In this document: piece by piece, positions 1 through 9,482 of the stretch | Position numbering within the stretch: position 1 is the first letter of the stretch | Layout: each line of letters begins with the position of its first letter | Origin: Hemileia vastatrix | Taxonomy: Eukaryota > Basidiomycota > Pucciniomycetes > Pucciniales > Zaghouaniaceae | Length of the DNA: 64,000 bases | Direction of reading: 5' to 3' | Assembly (NCBI GenBank): GCA_030280995.1 | Contig: JASXTE010000001.1 | Location: 1,463,501 to 1,527,500 of the forward strand | Notes under the pieces: generated by a model | Told to the model about the DNA's origin: nothing | The model's database searches: none | Seen by the model: the letters and a program-made list of their open reading frames with translations, nothing else | Made by a program: the position numbers and the translations under genes

Positions 1-1
1 T

Positions 2-1745
2 TATAAACCAGTAGCAGTTAAGGTTAAACCAGTAAATGTACCAATGCTGGATTTAAATCCTCCTTTTCAGGGGCCGGCCCTTTCTAGTAATCCTTATGAT
101 ACACCTTTAACAAATTTTCCACCAAAATTTACACCTAACAGTAAAATCACAATGGAGAGGCTTCAGACAGTTAATTTTGGACCAGAAGATTTGTTATCAC
201 AGGAAGAGAAGAGGTTATTTTTACATGTTATGGTTCTTAGGGAGAAAGCTATTGTGTTTTCAGAAGAGGAAAGGGGGTTGCTGAAAGACTCTTATGGTAA
301 ACCTTACATTTTTCCAGTTATACCTCATGCACTGTGGCAAAAGATGGCTTTTCCAGTACCAGCGGCAATAAGAGAGGAATATAAAGAATTAATCAGGGAA
401 AGTTTAAGGTCTGGGTTGTATGAACAGTCAATTTCTAGCTACTCAAGTTCAGTATTTTGTTTTGTCAAGCATAATGGCAAGTTGATGGTTGTTCACAATT
501 TAAGAGAAATGAACAAAGTTATGGTTAAGGATGCAGGGTTTCTTCCAATTCCAGAGGAATTTTTGAATCTTTTTCAGGATGAGCATGTTATGGATTAGAA
601 GATATTATGGGAGGATACAATGAAAATGAATTAGAAGATTCATCTAGACCCATGATCACATTTGAAACACCATTGGAGTGTTTTAGGTTGAAAAGGTTAC
701 CACAGGTCTCAATGAATTCTGTGGTGGTATATCAAGCACTGATGATGTGGATAATTCAGGATGAAATTCCAGATCATGTGGAAATTTTCATTGATAATGA
801 TGGTATAAAAAGACCAGCCAGTGATTATTATAGGGAAGTCCTGGAAGAGAGTCCTTACATCAGAAGGTTTTTTTGGAAATATGAAATTAACCTTGAAAGA
901 GTGCTATTTAGGATAAAAGAGGCAGGATTAAAAATCTCTGGATCCAAGTTCTCTTGCTGTGTTCCAGCGCTAGATATAGTGGGACATGTGGTATGTAAGA
1001 AAGGAAGGGTCATTGTGTAGAAGCAGAGGAATAAGGTGCTTACATGGTCAAAACCAAGAAATACTACAGAAGTTAGAGGGTTTTTAGGCATCTGTACATA
1101 TGTAAAAATGTTTATTCAAGATTTTTATTTGCTGTCTTCACCTTTAAGGCGCTTAAAAAGAAAAGATGTTGTATGGGATTGGATGTAGGAACGTTAAGAG
1201 TCATTCTAGTTACTAAAAAGGATTGTAGAAAAAGATATCCTTTTAAAAAGATTGGTGTATGGACCAGGCGCTGGAAAGAATACTCTGGAAGTGGATTTTA
1301 GTGTGTCTGAAGTAGGTGCAGTTTTGATGCAAGAAGATGAGGAAGGTAATGATAGACCTGACCTTTAGGAATCCAAGACTTTTATTAAAGAGGAGTCTAG
1401 GTACTCTCAGTCTAAGCTGGATTTATGTGGATTGGCAAAAATTCTTAAGAAGCTACAATGCATGCTTTGGGGGCAACAATTTGAGTTACAGGTTGATGAG
1501 CTGTCATTGGTTCAAATGATTAGTAGTCCAAATTTACCAGATGCACCTATGACTAGATGGATGGTGCAGATAAATTTACTTTCTTTTGATTTAGTACATA
1601 AACCAGGGAAGTCTTCCACAATGCAAGAATCATTATCTAGGAGGCCATTATGTGAAGAAGATTCTGAAGCAGAAGAATTCAAAGAAGATAAAAGATGGGT
1701 TAACAGAATAGACTATCTTTATAAAGGGTTTGATAAGGACTTTTG
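2..1745 (+). pseudogene. Element A: degenerate Ty3/gypsy RT-RNase H
   Basis: Part of an old gypsy pol that begins before the window. The N-terminal side (44-598) has the pre-RT segment (LNPP...YDTPL...VNFGP) and the RT fingers (SGLYEQS, VHNLRE). The palm follows at 607-1020, where the catalytic FIDD box reads FIDN, so the second Asp is lost. RNase H is at about 1270-1530 (LEVDFS, ESRYSQ, FELQVD), followed by the HKPGK...LSRRP connection. Stops and frameshifts near 597, 1018, 1186 and 1366 rule out function. It is about as far from B as from C and D, so it is a separate, older subfamily. Its integrase lies 13 kb away at 15294, displaced by element B. Confidence 0.9.
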
Positions 1746-2165
1746 ATAAGACGTTAAAATACAAAAATTTAAAAATAAATTATTGTGCAACATCCACAAA
1801 GACATAAAACTAATGAACAGCATCCAGGAAGATGTTAAATTATCACCAAGCAGCATCCCCAATGACATAAAACTAAGAGAAATTAGGAATGATGTTAATG
1901 GAAGAATTGATCATGAGAAGTTAAAGGCGCAAGAATTGAATTTAAAAGCTAACACAATAATGAGAGGAGCGCTAGATAAATTAATTATGGATTAAGAGGA
2001 AGAGGATGACTCAAGCAGTGATCAAAAAAGTAATACGCAGTCAGAAGGCGGAGATTTAATTGAGGATTCAACTGAGCAAGTAGATTGGTTGAAATCATAT
2101 CTAGAAGGTGATAGTCAACTGGATAACTGTGATGAAGATACTTGGAACCAGATAGGGAAACACGC
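1746..2165 (+). pseudogene. Element A: linker between RNase H and integrase, with peptide/hairpin repeats
   Basis: Continuation of A pol. Three copies of an eight-residue peptide occur at about 1786-1880 (NIHKDIKL, SIQEDVKL, SIPNDIKL). They match the DLQQEVKL peptide of B in the same reading frame. The middle copy still pairs as a hairpin: CATC 1821-1824 with GATG 1831-1834, loop CAGGAA, tail TTAAATT. An acidic stretch follows, and the reading DEDTWNQIGKHA at 2130-2166 is the start of the integrase N-terminal region. It is cut exactly where B begins and resumes in frame after B at 15289. Confidence 0.75.
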
Positions 2166-3345
2166 TGTGGTAGCCTAAAGTTTAGTATGGCACCTAAGTA
2201 CGTAAATGGAGTTATTACGGCATGCAAGATTGGCGTTATTATTTTTTATAAAAGGGTTTTATTTAATTTATTTGAGTTTTAAATATGAAGAAATTGGTCA
2301 AGAGCAAATGCCTACGCGAAAACAATTTATTTTACGGAGAAAACTTATTTTTACGGTCTGAAGAGTTTATAAGTATCAGGTCGAGTCACTCAAGAACCTT
2401 GGGAAATTTTCCCAGAATTTTTACTATTTTTATTATATTTTTAAATGAATTTTAAAGTTTTATAGAAATATTTATGTTTTTAGAAATTACTTAACTTTGA
2501 TGAATTTTCACGGGGTGATTAAAGCTGCGCAGACTACGAAAATTAGTTTGGAATGTAAAGGGGAAGTGGCTTTATCATGTGTAATTTTTCTAGATTTTTT
2601 ATTATAGTTTTAAAGGTTCTAATTGAGTCCGCTTGGACTCCGTTTGGACTCCGTTTCGACTCGGTACGGACTCCGCTTTGACTCCGTACGGACTCCGTTC
2701 GGACTCCGTTTCGACTCTGTACGGACTCCGCTTCGGCTCCGTACGGGCTCCGGATTGACTCTGGGAGAGCTCTGGAGGGTAAAACTTAGGCACGTGACTA
2801 GGAATACTTAAGCGCCTCTCAAACTCGAAATTGAGAGGGGGGGATACATCATACAGCTTAATCATTAACCACCACGGTCTCATTTTTTATTACTCAACAA
2901 ATTAAATAAATTTGTAATACCCTTATAACTTTATATTTTTATATTTAACATTTTAGAAATACTATTCAACAATTTAAATCACACTTCAAACAGGGTATCT
3001 TTAGAAAGGTCTTCATCACTGGGACTTGATTATTGCTGTCTCATAAAAATTTAAATTATTATAAAAACATAAAAGTCAATCTTTTCAGATCTTTCACTGG
3101 TACACCTTAATTGTTGTTATCAGTATTTCTTTTATCAACAGCCACTTTCTTTAAATCTCAATAAGCGTTAATTATATTAGAGTTTCATTATTTTCATCAA
3201 TCAGATCCAAGTAGATTGGTTAGCTTAGTGATTTAGAATTCCCATTTTGTTATTTTATTGGAAGGACGGGGTTTTCAGCTAAATCCACATATCTCCTCCG
3301 GATTCTGCTTACAGCAAGGCGACTGTAAGAGTTTACCTTACCATA
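2166..3345 (+). repeat. Element B 5' LTR
   Basis: Starts TGTGGTAGCC and ends TTACCATA, immediately before the primer binding site. It matches 14186-15288 along its length. It is about 77 bp longer than the 3' copy because of a larger GGACTCCG-type repeat array at 2626-2757. Start and end are supported by the polypurine tract in front of the 3' copy and by the target duplication. Confidence 0.92.
2626..2757 (+). repeat. GGACTCCG-type tandem array inside the B LTR
   Basis: About ten near-tandem copies of a 11-13 bp unit (GGACTCCGTTTC / GGACTCCGTACG and variants) form a GC-rich island in an otherwise AT-rich LTR. The 3' LTR keeps only about four units (14646-14698). The degenerate minus-strand LTR of element E has a matching CCAGAGT-rich stretch at about 55430-55510, so the array is an old LTR part that changes in copy number. 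Confidence 0.85.
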
Positions 3346-3347
3346 GT

Positions 3348-3364
3348 TGGCGCCCAACATGGGG
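3348..3364 (+). other. Element B primer binding site (tRNA-Lys type)
   Basis: TGGCGCCCAACATGGGG lies 2 nt after the LTR end. It matches, with one change, the classical PBS TGGCGCCCAACGTGGGG that pairs with the 3' end of tRNA-Lys(CUU) in several retroviruses. Elements C and D have the same site in mutated or near-perfect form, so primer use is conserved across the families. Confidence 0.85.
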
Positions 3365-3415
3365 TTCGATTTCTCTAGCTTTCTTTAAAGACTTACTTGG
3401 ATCAAGAACGTTATT

Positions 3416-3479
3416 AGCCTGCAAGAGGCTTATTTTATGGAACTCTAATTGGATTTTTGTTATTGGCCTGCAAGAGGCT
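3416..3479 (+). other. Two leader hairpins between PBS and gag of element B
   Basis: The 15-nt unit with arms AGCCT/AGGCT and loop GCAAG occurs at 3416-3430 and again as GGCCT/AGGCT at 3465-3479 (outer pair a wobble). They sit in the untranslated leader, 43-106 nt before the gag start, where packaging or dimerisation signals of LTR retroelements usually lie. The role is inferred from position only. Confidence 0.5.
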
Positions 3480-3521
3480 TGTTATTTTATCGATTTTTAA
3501 CGCTTTTCATTACTTATTGGG

Positions 3522-5315
3522 ATGTCTTCTTCTGCTGTTGCTTCTGGATCTTCTAACCCTCTTACTCCCTCAGTTAGAATTGTTTCTTGGGATGGCCCAA
3601 AGTTTGATGGGGAGGAGGTTAAATGGTTCATTAGCAGGTATGAAGCTGCTGCTGCTGTTGATGGTGCTTCTCATGTGGATATGGTGAAGCAAGTTAGGTT
3701 TTTTATTGCTGATAGGGAGGTGGAAAAAGAGGTTATTGCTATGCAGGCATTCAAGGACAAGGATTGGGTTAAGCTTTCTAAAGCTATGATTGATAGATGG
3801 GGTGTTAGGTTTACTATGATGGACCTCAATAAAATTGTTGGAGACTGGAAAGCAAAAGGTGGAGTTTCTTCTATGGCTGACTTCAAAAAGCTCTGTGTTC
3901 AGTTTGATGAAGTGGTTGAATATCTCATACTGGTGGACGAGTTAGTGCATGAGAACCAAGCAAAAGATTTGTTTTGGACAGCATGCAGCAGGGATATTTG
4001 TATGGACGTCTTGAAGGATCTTTCAAGAAAAGATTTGATGAAGGAACTGCCTAATGGTGAGCAGAAACTGCCGGCTTTGGAGGTTATCAAGGACAACATT
4101 CAAGCCCATCTAAAGTTATTGGCATTGGACAAATATCAAGAGTCCTGCACTCAATATGTTAGCAAGGTTAGCGAAGTTTTGGCCGAAAACAACAATATTA
4201 TGGTCAAAGCCCAGGAGGCCAAGAAGGCACAAATGGGATTACCTGCTGCTAAAGTGGAGGGCAATGTAGATAACAAGATGGTTGATCATTTGGCTGATTT
4301 AATGAAACAATTAAAAATATTTGTTCAAGAAACCCAGAAGGCTAACAAGGCCCCAATTGCTTCTTCGTCAACGTCGACTTCTTATCAGTCCAGAGGTTAT
4401 GAACGTCAAAATTATAATGGCAATAATAATGGTAACCGCTTCCCAGGCAATGGTAGAAATGGTGGGAATGGTGGTAATGGATATAGAGGTGGCTATGATG
4501 AGCCAAAGTTGTGCTCCTATTGTAATAGGAGGGGGCACAGAGAAACAGTTTGTTTTGCTCTTGATAAGGATATGGATGCTGGGCGAGTTCTTTTTGATGG
4601 TAAAGTTTATAAATTTCCTGATGGTTCGTTCATCAAGCCCAGTGATGGACAGTCTCCTTCTGATTTGGTCAGAAGAAGTTTAACGGCTGAAAGGAGAGCC
4701 AGATTTGAAGAGGTGACGGATGAAGATGTTAATGCCAAGGGTGGCAAAAATGGTAATGGTAATGGTGGAAAAGCTGACAAAGGCAAGGAGAAAGAGGTCA
4801 GCAAAGCCACATTTTCTACTTCTTTTGGAGGTTTAGAGCTGGCGACGGTTGCCCAGGTGGAGGGTAGCTGTATGGCTGGCAAATACGATGTTAATGCTTC
4901 TAGAAGAGCAGCTGCTACTAAGGCAAAAAGTAGCATTCAGAGCCAATTGAGGGCTAATCCTGGAAAGGCCAATAACAAAGTGAACCCTTACTCTAAGGAC
5001 AAGAATTCTAGTGCTCAAACTGCCGCCAACAAATTGAACCCTTACTCTAAGGACAAATTATATAAAATGCAGAAGGGGATTGCTGATATGGGGCCCCCTA
5101 GTTATGGAAAGTTTGATTTAAATAATGAGCCTATGCCAGAGGATGATTCGGATTCTGAGGAGGACTTACCATTGGCGTCTCTACCCAGACCAAGTTTTAG
5201 CGGTCCCATCCCAATGGAGGGTGTAAGAAGGACTAGCGATGGATCAGGATTAGTGCAAGAAGCTGGTGACAGAGTTAGGGTTATAGAAAGTGAAGATGTT
5301 ATAATGGGGGGGTGA
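3522..5315 (+). CDS. Element B Gag polyprotein
   Basis: Intact 597-residue ORF starting at the first ATG after the leader. Residues about 20-240 look like a retrotransposon capsid domain (SWDGPKFDGEEVKWF near the start, then helices). A Gly/Asn-rich stretch follows at about 290-325. One CCHC zinc knuckle, C331-x2-C334-x4-H339-x4-C344, is the nucleic-acid-binding part of nucleocapsid. An acidic segment DDSDSEEDLPLASL near residue 545 leads to the protease. It should form the particle and package element RNA. The reading frame ends at TGA 5313 just after a run of seven G (5306-5312). In C and D the same segment runs straight into protease, so the stop is probably a one-base insertion in this copy. 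Confidence 0.93.
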   Translation: MSSSAVASGSSNPLTPSVRIVSWDGPKFDGEEVKWFISRYEAAAAVDGASHVDMVKQVRFFIADREVEKEVIAMQAFKDKDWVKLSKAMIDRWGVRFTMMDLNKIVGDWKAKGGVSSMADFKKLCVQFDEVVEYLILVDELVHENQAKDLFWTACSRDICMDVLKDLSRKDLMKELPNGEQKLPALEVIKDNIQAHLKLLALDKYQESCTQYVSKVSEVLAENNNIMVKAQEAKKAQMGLPAAKVEGNVDNKMVDHLADLMKQLKIFVQETQKANKAPIASSSTSTSYQSRGYERQNYNGNNNGNRFPGNGRNGGNGGNGYRGGYDEPKLCSYCNRRGHRETVCFALDKDMDAGRVLFDGKVYKFPDGSFIKPSDGQSPSDLVRRSLTAERRARFEEVTDEDVNAKGGKNGNGNGGKADKGKEKEVSKATFSTSFGGLELATVAQVEGSCMAGKYDVNASRRAAATKAKSSIQSQLRANPGKANNKVNPYSKDKNSSAQTAANKLNPYSKDKLYKMQKGIADMGPPSYGKFDLNNEPMPEDDSDSEEDLPLASLPRPSFSGPIPMEGVRRTSDGSGLVQEAGDRVRVIESEDVIMGG

Positions 5316-6132
5316 AGATGGCTTGGTTGGACCTCAAGAGGTACCCAGGGCCAAGGTTGTTAAATCAAAGGTCCAGTATGAGCGGCCAGTAGTTTCTGGT
5401 CAAGCCAATGCGATGGACGCAGTTTTGAATAGGGTGAATCAACTGCAGATTCCCTTATCTTTGGGGGAGTTATTTACGATTAGTCCGGCGCTTGCTGAAA
5501 AGAAAAAGAAGCATTTGACGAGGCGTCGGGTTTCCACTGGAGAGGTGGAATATATTTGTGAAAATGCTGAAAAGTTTGGGGAAGATGTAGATACACATTC
5601 TTCCGCTCCCCTGGGTTACCTGGTGGTAGCTCTTAATGGTAAAGAAGTAAAGGCCTTGGTCGATTCAGGGTCTCAAATTAATTTAATTTCATTGGAGCAA
5701 GCGACAAGTATAGGCTTGCCGATTAAAAGTGGAACTGGGGGAAACCTCAGAGGCATTGGAGGGCATGAAACAGAGCTGATGGGCACAGCTGAGCATGTCA
5801 GGTTATGCATTGGTGGATCTGTTGGTAAGGTTCACTTTTATGTGGCCAGAGGAGCAGTCAAAACTGTTCTTGGGGGTCCTTTTTTGATGGATTTTGAGGC
5901 CAGGATAGGGTATCAAGCTGGCATGGGGATTAGTTTGGAGATCACTGGTGAAGATATGCGGAGGTTACATATGCGGTTAGCGCCTCCTGGAGATGAAGGT
6001 TGGGAAACACGGTCAGGGATTACTACTCTGTGCCAGTGTTGTGTTTGCACCAAGAAGCGGCATATTAAACAGACAGCTTCTGGTGAATTATGTTTGTTGG
6101 AAAGGGATGGATGCCCTCATTTTTTGGGGTAG
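5311..6132 (+). CDS. Element B retropepsin-like aspartic protease
   Basis: Open frame one base off from gag and continuous with it if one G of 5306-5312 is removed. The active-site box LVDSGSQINLIS (about 5657-5692) holds the catalytic Asp of a retropepsin; the second half has VLGGPFLMDF (about 5866-5895). Residues before the box form a conserved basic-then-acidic linker (LTRRRVSTGEVEY). It would cleave the Gag-Pol precursor inside the particle. No ATG start is expected, since translation should come through from gag. The end (CVCTKKRH, Cys-rich) overlaps the pol frame that opens at 6090. Confidence 0.85.
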   Translation, partial: GEDGLVGPQEVPRAKVVKSKVQYERPVVSGQANAMDAVLNRVNQLQIPLSLGELFTISPALAEKKKKHLTRRRVSTGEVEYICENAEKFGEDVDTHSSAPLGYLVVALNGKEVKALVDSGSQINLISLEQATSIGLPIKSGTGGNLRGIGGHETELMGTAEHVRLCIGGSVGKVHFYVARGAVKTVLGGPFLMDFEARIGYQAGMGISLEITGEDMRRLHMRLAPPGDEGWETRSGITTLCQCCVCTKKRHIKQTASGELCLLERDGCPHFLG

Positions 6133-6377
6133 CAGGGGCTGATCACTCTAATGTTGTAATCTCTCCTCAGGATGAGATCCCGGATTGCAATAGGTCAGCT
6201 CACTTGGAGATAATTCAAGTGGATTCTCAATTATTTTCTGTTAATATTACTTTGGAGTGCAAATACGTTTTGGACTTTTCAATATGTTTATTGGATTTAC
6301 CCGGTTTTTCTATTAAATTTAAAAATGGTGAAAAAGGCGAAATGGGCCAAATTAGGTTGGATAAAAATTAAAAGGGT
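6090..6377 (+). pseudogene. Element B protease-RT linker, first part
   Basis: A 93-codon stretch in the pol frame, overlapping the end of protease by 43 nt, ending at TAA 6369. It contains HLEIIQVDSQLFSVNITLECKY, matching the segment LEIYQVDFQLSLFNVSLLCKY after the protease of C and D (23575, 44246). It is therefore a true part of the polyprotein, of unknown function, hydrophobic in its second half. Confidence 0.65.
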
Positions 6378-6386
6378 ATGTTTTAT

Positions 6387-7071
6387 GACCTCCAGCAAGA
6401 GGTTAAACTGCAATTATCTCCTTCTATTTCGGACCTCCAGCAAGAGGGTAAACTGCGAAAATCTTATCAAAACCCGATAAAAAATCTCAGTATAATTAAA
6501 ACTCAAAAAAATAATTTTTGTGAAAATTCAATTCCGGACCTCCAGCAAGAGGGTAAACTGCAAAACTTACATCAAAATCCAATAAAAAATCTCAGTATAA
6601 TTAAAACTCAAAAAAATAATTTTTGTGAAAATTCAATTCTGGACCTCCAGCAAGAGGTTAAACTGCAATTATCTCCTTCTATTTCGGACCTCCAGCAAGA
6701 GGGTAAACTGCGAAAATCTTATCAAAACCCGATAAAAATTCTCAGTATAATTAAAACTCAAAAAAATAATTTTTGTGAAAATTCAATTCCGGACCTCCAG
6801 CAAGAGGGTAAACTGCAAAACTTACATCAAAATCCAATAAAAAATCTCAGTATAATTAAAACTCAAAAAAATAATTTTTGTGAAAATTCAATTCCGGACC
6901 TCCAGCAAGAGGTTAAACTGCAAGTATCTCCTTCTATTATGGACCTCCAGCAAGAGGGTAAACTGCGAAAATCTTATCAAAACCCGATAAAAAATCTCAG
7001 TATAATTAAAACACAAAAAGATAATTTTTGTGAAAATTCAATTCCGGTTCTCCAGCAAGAGGTTAAACTGC
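6387..7071 (+). repeat. Higher-order in-frame coding repeat (45+105+105 bp, period 255) carrying nine hairpins
   Basis: Nine copies of the hairpin motif begin at 6387, 6432, 6537, 6642, 6687, 6792, 6897, 6942 and 7047. Spacings are 45, 105, 105, 45, 105, 105, 45, 105, so the higher-order period is 255 bp (85 codons), 2.6 times repeated. Each hairpin has arms CCTC/GAGG (last copy TCTC/GAGG, wobble), loop CAGCAA and tail TTAAACTG or GTAAACTG. It reads as DLQQEVKL or DLQQEGKL. Copies are nearly identical, so expansion was recent. C and D keep only one or two copies at the same place (24004-24106, 44686-44780). Confidence 0.95.
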
Positions 7072-9049
7072 CAACTTTATTTGCGGGTGATTTACTGTTG
7101 GATAAGGGAAGCAAAGGTGTTGGAAAATCTGTTTATAAATTAGATGAGGGAAAGGAAAAAAGGGTAAAATTTAAATATGAAATAAAATATTTTTCTAATT
7201 TTTCTTATTCTGATTCTGACGATGAAGAAGATTTATTTGATGAAATTTTTAATGGCGAATCAAAAGTAAATGTTTTACCTGAAGTTTATTTAGATGTGGA
7301 TGCAGCCAAATATAAGAAAGTATCAAATAAAGTTCGACCTATTAATGAACCGCTACCTGCTGAATTAAATCCACCCTTGAGAAGACCAAGGTTATCAAGA
7401 GATCCTTATGAAAGTCCCTTGGTAAAGAATCCGCCTTAATTTTCTGAGACGTCAAGAATCACTTTTGAGAGACTGGGTGTTGTTAATTTTGGACCTGATG
7501 GTTGGTTGTCTGGAGAAGAGAAGAAGTTGTTGTTGGATGTGATGGTCAAGCGAGAGAAGGCCATTGCTTTTGTAGAAGAGGAGAGGGGTGTGTTGAAGCA
7601 TTCCTATGGGGAGCCTTACAAGATTCCTGTGGTATGTCATGAACCGTGGCAGCAGAAACCGATTCCTATTCGGGCTGCATTAAAAGAAGCTTATATCGAA
7701 GTTGTCAGAGAACGGATACGCACTGGACTGTATGAGCAATCAACATCAAGTTATTCTAGTCCGGTATTTTGTATCAAGAAACCAAATGGCAAGCTTAGAG
7801 TTGTTCATGATCTTAGGGAATTAAATAGGGTTACAATAAAGGATGCTGGGATACCGCCTAGTGCTGAGGAGTTTGTTGAAGCATTTGCAGGGAGAGTGTG
7901 TTATGGTTTGGGAGATATTATGGGTGGATATGATGAGAGAGAGTTACATCCGGACTCAAGGCCTCTCACTACATTCGATACACCACTAGGATGTTTACAG
8001 TTAACAAGATTACCTCAAGGAGCAACAAATTCGGTTGCAGTTTATCAAGCTCAGATGGCTTGGATCCTTCAAGATGAAATTCCACAATATGCTGGAATCT
8101 TTATAGATGATGGAGGAATTAAGGGACCAACAACCGACTATGATAACCAGGTGTTGGAAGAGAATCCCGGGATACGCAAATTCATTTGGGAGTTTGCAAT
8201 TACTTTAGAAAGAATCTTGTTTTGAATTGAAGAGGCTGGTTTAACTATTTCAGGTTCAAAATTTTCATGTTGTGTGCCAGCCTTAGAAATATTAGGCCAT
8301 GTGGTGTGTAGAGAGGGTAGGATTATGTCCAAGAAGAAAGTAAACAAAATTCAGTCCTGGCCAAGGCCCAAGAATACGACCAAAGTTAGAGGGTTTTTAG
8401 GCGTTTGCATATATGTTAGAATGTTTATTAAGGACTTTTCTTCATTGGCAGCTCCATTGAGACGGTTAACGAGAAAGGATGCAGACTGGGAGTGGGATGA
8501 AGAGTGTGAGAAGGCGTTTGTGAAGTTGAAGGAGGTTGTAGGGAAGGATTTAGTCCTGCACAAGTTGGATTATGGAAAAAATGCTGGCAGAATTTATTTA
8601 GCAGTTGATTCAAGTCAGGTTGCAGCTGGGGCGGTTTTGTCTCAGATGGATAAAGCTGGTTACATCAGGCCAGTTAGGTATGAATCTGTAGTATTTACTG
8701 AGGTCGAATCAAGATTTTCTCAACCAAAATTGGAATTATGTGGTGTGGCGAAAATACTGAAGAAACTTCAGCATATTTTGTGGGGGCAACATTTTGAGTT
8801 GCAAGTGGATGCGAAATTGTTAATCCAGATGATAAATTCCCCAAGTTTACCAAACGCACCCATGAAGAGATGGGTAGCTTTTATTCAACATTTTTCGTTT
8901 GATTTAGTTCATAAGCCTGGCAAAACTTTTACTATGCCAGATGGTTTATCAAGGAGACCACCCACTGAAGAAGATTCAGACTCAGAAGAGTTCGATGAAG
9001 ATATACCTATTATCAAAGCCAGCACTAAAGGAGCTGAAGACTTTCCATA

Positions 9050-9129
9050 CCTCCCCCATGAGGTTAAACTGGCAGGACTATTGTGTTTCGATTATGATGA
9101 TGATGACCTCCACCAAGAGGATAAACTGG
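9050..9129 (+). repeat. Two hairpin motifs in the RNase H-integrase linker of B
   Basis: CCTC 9050-9053 pairs with GAGG 9060-9063 (loop CCCCAT, tail TTAAACTGG). CCTC 9107-9110 pairs with GAGG 9117-9120 (loop CACCAA, tail ATAAACTGG). In frame they read LPHEVKLAG and DLHQEDKLE, the same peptide register as the 6387 array. C (26118) and D (46785, 46818) have copies at the same site. Confidence 0.85.
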
Positions 9130-9482
9130 AAAATAGTTTTTATGTTAATAAAGGTGTTGGAAAAGGTGTAGAAAAATTTGGTAGAAAGGAGGTAGAAGAA
9201 GATGTGGTGTATGTAGAGGAAGATGGATTGGTAGTGTGGGATAGTAGTAATTTAAGGAATGGTGTATATGTTGGAGAATTAGAGAATTCAAATAAAAAGG
9301 TGGATAAAGAGAAAGATGTATTTTTGAATATGGTTTACGAAGGATCCAAAGGTTCAGAAGAACAACGTCAACATATCTCGATTAAAGATTTATTTAGGGG
9401 TCAACAATTATTGGCTCATTCATGTGCAGGTGATATTGGTGATAGAGAAGTCCCTATTGATGTTATATTAATCAATTTTTAA

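Larger units (their letters stand above)
6378..9482 (+). pseudogene. Element B reverse transcriptase and RNase H
   Basis: One continuous frame interrupted by TAA 7437, TGA 8223 and TAA 9480. After the repeat region and an acidic stretch (about 7200-7300), the conserved pre-RT block (NEPLPAELNPPLRRP, about 7340) leads to RT at about 7560-8230: SGLYEQS-like fingers, LPQGATNSVAVYQAQM, and the catalytic box GIFIDDGGIKGP with both Asp present. RNase H spans about 8580-8960 with Asp in LAVDSS, Glu in ESRFSQ and Asp in LQVDAK, then HKPGK...LSRRP. Comparison with C suggests the stops replaced Glu, Arg and Glu codons. Two more hairpin-peptides (9050, 9107) lie in the acidic linker after RNase H. Confidence 0.93.

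Noticed and set aside
2602..2883. Open frames on both strands over the GGACTCCG array (RTEPKRSPYG- or LRLDSVSTR-like)
   Set aside because: They are by-products of a short in-frame tandem repeat inside an LTR; the 3' LTR copy has lost most of it.
4321..4936. Frames on both strands overlapping B gag
   Set aside because: Shadows of the intact gag frame; composition is explained by gag's Gly/Asn-rich repeats.
5306..5312. Programmed gag-pro frameshift signal
   Set aside because: C and D are in frame without a shift, so an indel in B is simpler.
6387..7071. CRISPR-like array (regular repeats with spacers)
   Set aside because: The intervening sequence is itself repeated, the units are coding and in frame, and the genome is eukaryotic.
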